In this document: positions 6,281 to 9,022 of the stretch, one piece after another
Position numbering within the stretch: the first letter of the stretch is position 1
Layout of the letters: each line of letters starts with the position of its first letter
DNA from: an uncultured Lachnospiraceae bacterium
GTDB taxonomy: Bacteria; Bacillota; Clostridia; Lachnospirales; Lachnospiraceae
Direction of reading: 5' to 3'
Length of the DNA stretch: 9,022 bases
NCBI GenBank assembly: GCA_947651335.1
Contig: CANSYV010000041.1
Location: forward strand, 1-9,022
Position numbers and translations under genes: made by a program
The notes under the pieces: generated by a model
Told to the model about the DNA's origin: nothing
What the model saw: the letters and a program-made list of their open reading frames with translations, nothing else
Databases searched by the model: none

Positions 6281-8497
6281 ATGAAGCATAAGAAATTATC
6301 AAGAAAAGGTGTGATGGCGGCGTTTATGGGAACGGTATTGGCTTTGTTGTCCATGATCCAGGGAGCTGCGGTTACCTGCGCTCAGGCCGATGAGCAGGGA
6401 GTGATTTTGGAAAAATCCGCCGCATGGGAATCAGCGGCAGATTATCGGGCGAAGATTAACCTGAAAGTCAACGGTATCCAAAAATTTACCCAGAAAGAAG
6501 TACCCATATCGGTCATTCCCATACTAGATGTGACGGAAAGTATGCAGGCGTGTGATACCCAGGGGCATGTGAAACAGATTTTCAGCCATCCATTCAGTGC
6601 TTTTGAGGGTTCATCTGAAATTTGGAAGGATCTGGTTGTCCCGTCACTTCCCACGCCTGATGAATACGGAAAAATGGGGCAGGCAGATGCTGATGAGATG
6701 CTTCTGGCGCTGCCGAAAGAACTGGACCCATCGGGAAAGTGCAGAATTGCCTATCAGAAAGGCAGGGAGGAGCAGAGGGATTATTATGGAATGTATCACT
6801 GGAGGGTATTTTATGTAAAGGGAGATGATGAACTGCTCAGGCCCCTTCGGGATGGCTACAGCGGCAACTATGATTTCCGGCATACCATCCTTAAAAATGG
6901 TGTCTATCTGCCAGTGGGCGCAGCGGAAGAATACGGGGGATATGCAGTGTGGGCTTACGCATCTGGAAAAGAACCCGGACACGGATGCGCCAGTAGCGGC
7001 TATGAGCATTTGGTGGAAGGGTATTCTGAATTTGTCCAGGCACTTTTTGAAAATCCAGGGGCTCAGATCTGCCCGACAGCATTTGTGGGCGGTTATTACA
7101 TAAACGGATGGACCCAGGATGCCCAGGAGGCCATTGACTTTATTGCTCAGAAAGAATACGAGCAGAAAGAGCAGGTACTGCCGGACCATAATTCGGGGAC
7201 AAACCATGAGGCGGCAATTGCCGCGGCAATAGATGCGGTAAACCGGTTAGAGACAACAGAAAATACATTTGCGATACTTTTCACAGACGGGGATACTTCC
7301 AGCGGGTATGACCATACCTTGGGAAAGGCAGATACCAGCCGTCTGGACTCCCATAGCGCTGGACTGCCCGGTCAGGATTCCAGCTGGTATTCCACTTACG
7401 CGGACTGGGCGGTTCAGGATGCGGCTGTGCTGAAAGAAAACGCGGCTGTCTATACAGCAGGTTATGGTACAAAGTTAGAATTGGAAAGTTCTTTTGAAAC
7501 TCTTCAGAAAATCAGTTCCGGAAGCGGGTATTTCATTGATTCCCGTTCTGAGTCTATACAGAGCATTTCGGATATCTTTCGTGCGGTCTATTCTGATCTT
7601 ATTTTAAAAGCCACAAAAATGCATATTGTAGATTATATTTCAGAGTATTGGGATATTGAGGAAGCAGGGCTGCCGGAAGGCTGTACGGTGGAGACTGTCT
7701 CCATTACCAATCAGAAAGGCCAGCCGGATACTATCTATAAAGTGACTTATCCCATTACCAGAGAAATGGGGGAGGATGACCAGGAAGAACTGCAGATTCC
7801 CGTGGTTTTGCGGGAGGAGTATAGAGATCCTGAGGAGAAGAAGCTGTATGAGACCAATCAGGATGCACCGCTGAATAAAGACCAGGAGGGAACAGGGGGG
7901 TATGTGTCCTATGTGGGCCTGGAAGGGCAGGATGAAAAGACTTCTGCCGAGACACCCCTTCTGGATGTATATCCGTCACAGCCGGATTTCCTGCTGGAAA
8001 AGAAGGCGCTGGACCCTGAGGCACAGGCCGGAGGTACGGCCAGATTCGAATTTCGTCTTGTGAACTGCGGCCAGGAGGAATTGAGGGATTTGGTATTGGA
8101 AGATGCTTTTGACCGTGAGGGCGTGGTTCTTTTGTTTGACCAGGCACAGGGAATCGTCCTGGAAAATGAGGGGACATCCGTACGTGTGGAGAAACTGGGA
8201 CCGGGTGAGGAGAGGATACTCACCGGCACGGCAGAGATACCAGAAGACGCGGAAGGTGTCTATGAGAACACAGTCACAGGGACCGCGCCAAATCCAAAGG
8301 ACCCGGAAAATCCCATCAAAAAAGAGGCAAAGGACAAAGTGACAGTACTTCCCGGCCCATCTCAGTCTCCCAAGCCTTCTCCGGAAACGGACTTTGAGGT
8401 GGAGAAAACAGTGGATAAGGAAAAAGCCAGTCCCGGGGAGACGCTGACTTATCAAATTCGGATTGCTAAGTGCGACAAGAAAGCTGCATGGTCGTAA
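6281..8497 (+). CDS. Secreted VWA-domain surface protein with DUF11-like repeats, interrupted by a group II intron
   Basis: This is probably a wall-associated adhesin or pilin-like surface protein; ligand and exact role are unknown. Residues 1-36 form a signal peptide: basic MKHKKLSRKG, a hydrophobic core, and probable cleavage after AQA. A von Willebrand A domain has all metal-site (MIDAS) motifs: D83-V-T85-E-S87 (a DxTxS variant), T307 in SGTNHEAAI, and D336 in FTDGD. The gap of about 220 residues between the first and second motif is far longer than usual, so a second module is inserted into the fold (about 95-295). A DUF11-like beta domain spans about 569-690, then a Pro/Ser linker (691-703), then a second repeat from D704. 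That repeat aligns with the first (FEFRLVN against YQIRIA-) and breaks off at base 8469. Residues from K730 on use intron sequence, ending CDKKAAWS. No LPxTG sorting signal or membrane anchor remains, so the rest should lie in a 3' exon beyond the window. Confidence 0.88.
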   Translation: MKHKKLSRKGVMAAFMGTVLALLSMIQGAAVTCAQADEQGVILEKSAAWESAADYRAKINLKVNGIQKFTQKEVPISVIPILDVTESMQACDTQGHVKQIFSHPFSAFEGSSEIWKDLVVPSLPTPDEYGKMGQADADEMLLALPKELDPSGKCRIAYQKGREEQRDYYGMYHWRVFYVKGDDELLRPLRDGYSGNYDFRHTILKNGVYLPVGAAEEYGGYAVWAYASGKEPGHGCASSGYEHLVEGYSEFVQALFENPGAQICPTAFVGGYYINGWTQDAQEAIDFIAQKEYEQKEQVLPDHNSGTNHEAAIAAAIDAVNRLETTENTFAILFTDGDTSSGYDHTLGKADTSRLDSHSAGLPGQDSSWYSTYADWAVQDAAVLKENAAVYTAGYGTKLELESSFETLQKISSGSGYFIDSRSESIQSISDIFRAVYSDLILKATKMHIVDYISEYWDIEEAGLPEGCTVETVSITNQKGQPDTIYKVTYPITREMGEDDQEELQIPVVLREEYRDPEEKKLYETNQDAPLNKDQEGTGGYVSYVGLEGQDEKTSAETPLLDVYPSQPDFLLEKKALDPEAQAGGTARFEFRLVNCGQEELRDLVLEDAFDREGVVLLFDQAQGIVLENEGTSVRVEKLGPGEERILTGTAEIPEDAEGVYENTVTGTAPNPKDPENPIKKEAKDKVTVLPGPSQSPKPSPETDFEVEKTVDKEKASPGETLTYQIRIAKCDKKAAWS
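8462..8469 (+). other. Intron-binding site 1 (IBS1), end of the 5' exon
   Basis: The last eight exon bases, ATTGCTAA, are perfectly complementary to TTAGCAAT at 8744-8751 inside the intron. They place the 5' splice site between 8469 and 8470, directly before GTGCGAC. The exon ends with AA of a split codon; the matching place in the first DUF11-like repeat is Asn (AAC), so the 3' exon is predicted to resume with C or T. Confidence 0.85.
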
Positions 8498-9022
8498 ATT
8501 GCCGCTGATTGGCTGCTCCTTCCATCTGGGGCAATCCTGCCACAATCTGCGCAGAGGGTAACGTCTGGGTGGAAAGCTTGTGGGACAATATGGGAAATCT
8601 GGCAGCCTTGGCCGGATGTACTGTTAGGATAAGAGTGCTATGACGAATGCAGATGTGAATCGTTGTAAGGGTCGTTACAGGAATTTAAGTGAAATAAGGC
8701 TGGTACACTTACACCAAAAGGTGCGGAGGCGGCCGCGGGAGCTTTAGCAATTCCGCGGCAGATGGACAAAATCCTCCCGGCTCAAAGACGGCGTCTAAGG
8801 TACTCACAATTATTTACGTATGCGGAACTTGGTAAGCCCTATGTGTTCCTTCTAAAAATAGTATAGGAAAGTATGTCATATGGGAAGAAGGTATGGAACC
8901 CGCAAGGGGGACAGACGGCACAGAGGGTAGAGGAATGGGATAAAAAGCGAAAGGCTCTGCTGTAATGGCGGGGCATAGGGGTTCAGAATTTGCCCCGGCC
9001 TGAAAGGGCGCAGACTTATCCC
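8470..9022 (+). mobile_element. Group II intron, 5' part (domain I onward); continues beyond the window
   Basis: A self-splicing, retrotransposable ribozyme. The sequence opens with GTGCGAC, matching the GUGYG 5' consensus of group II introns. It contains no long frame, is rich in short stems, and has an EBS1 loop complementary to the upstream exon. Stems seen include the EBS1 hairpin (8732-8738 with 8753-8759), a GAAA-tetraloop hairpin near 8946-8956 (AGC-GAAA-GGCT), and GGGGCA with TGCCCC (8970-8975 with 8991-8996). The window ends at GCGCAGACTTATCCC, which resembles the stretch I recall just before the intron-encoded reverse transcriptase/maturase in clostridial introns. That frame is predicted to start soon after the edge, in domain IV. 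About 553 bases without a gene fits domains I-III. The intron is in the sense direction of the host gene, so splicing could restore it. Subclass (IIA or IIB) was not determined. Confidence 0.93.
8732..8759 (+). ncRNA. Domain I hairpin carrying exon-binding site 1 (EBS1)
   Basis: A perfect 7-bp stem, GCCGCGG (8732-8738) with CCGCGGC (8753-8759), presents a 14-base loop that contains TTAGCAAT (8744-8751). The loop pairs all eight bases with the 5' exon end. This is the usual presentation of EBS1 in domain I and determines both splicing and target choice. Confidence 0.85.

Noticed and set aside
8103..8342. 79-codon plus-strand frame within the VWA gene
   Set aside because: It overlaps the DUF11-like repeat in another frame, and the repeat's conserved pattern is in the main frame.
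8468..8497. Simple frameshift or natural C-terminus of the VWA protein
   Set aside because: Repeat homology breaks exactly at a GTGCGAC intron boundary backed by an 8-base IBS1/EBS1 match. No other frame downstream continues the repeat.
8744..8751. A second intron target in the first DUF11-like repeat
   Set aside because: The homologous bases there read CTTGTGAA, which does not match EBS1.

Overview
The window looks like chromosomal DNA of a Gram-positive Clostridia bacterium, most likely a gut Lachnospiraceae. Reasons are the strong AAGGAGG-type ribosome binding sites, the middling GC content, the clostridial-style variants of carbamate kinase and glycerol kinase, and a bacterial group II intron. 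The family assignment is inferred from protein style, not from a marker gene.

Layout. Bases 1-2232 (+) hold the 3' two thirds of carB, the large subunit of carbamoyl-phosphate synthase. uppP (undecaprenyl-diphosphatase) follows after 23 bases and glpK (glycerol kinase) 37 bases later. The three probably share a transcript that ends at a strong hairpin terminator (4650-4693). arcC (carbamate kinase, minus strand, 5645-4713) converges on the same terminator from the other side. A 635-base gene-free stretch (5646-6280) holds a good minus-strand promoter for arcC, a 164-bp near-palindromic hairpin element inserted between that promoter and the arcC ribosome binding site, a terminator-like hairpin, and a plus-strand promoter plus long leader for the next gene. 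From 6281 (+) runs a secreted von Willebrand factor A (VWA) surface protein ending in DUF11-like repeats.

Main discovery. The surface-protein gene is interrupted inside its second DUF11-like repeat at base 8469/8470 by the 5' part of a group II intron, which runs off the right edge. The intron starts with GTGCGAC. Its candidate exon-binding loop TTAGCAAT (8744-8751), held on a 7-bp GC stem, is a perfect 8-base complement of the last eight exon bases ATTGCTAA (8462-8469). The intron lies in the sense orientation and splits what looks like a conserved Asn codon, so splicing could restore the full protein. Unspliced RNA would give a truncated secreted protein with nine junction or intron-derived residues.

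Second discovery. The 164-bp hairpin element (5661-5824) has 63-base arms with 14 mismatches. Nine of these become G-U wobble pairs if the plus strand is the RNA, and none do on the minus strand. That asymmetry suggests a plus-strand RNA fold, or a MITE-like element with a preferred strand, and it sits where it would become part of the arcC leader.

Metabolically, CarB makes carbamoyl phosphate for pyrimidines and arginine, ArcC uses carbamoyl phosphate to make ATP, GlpK feeds glycerol into glycolysis and lipid synthesis, and UppP recycles the wall lipid carrier. Nothing in the window ties these into one pathway.
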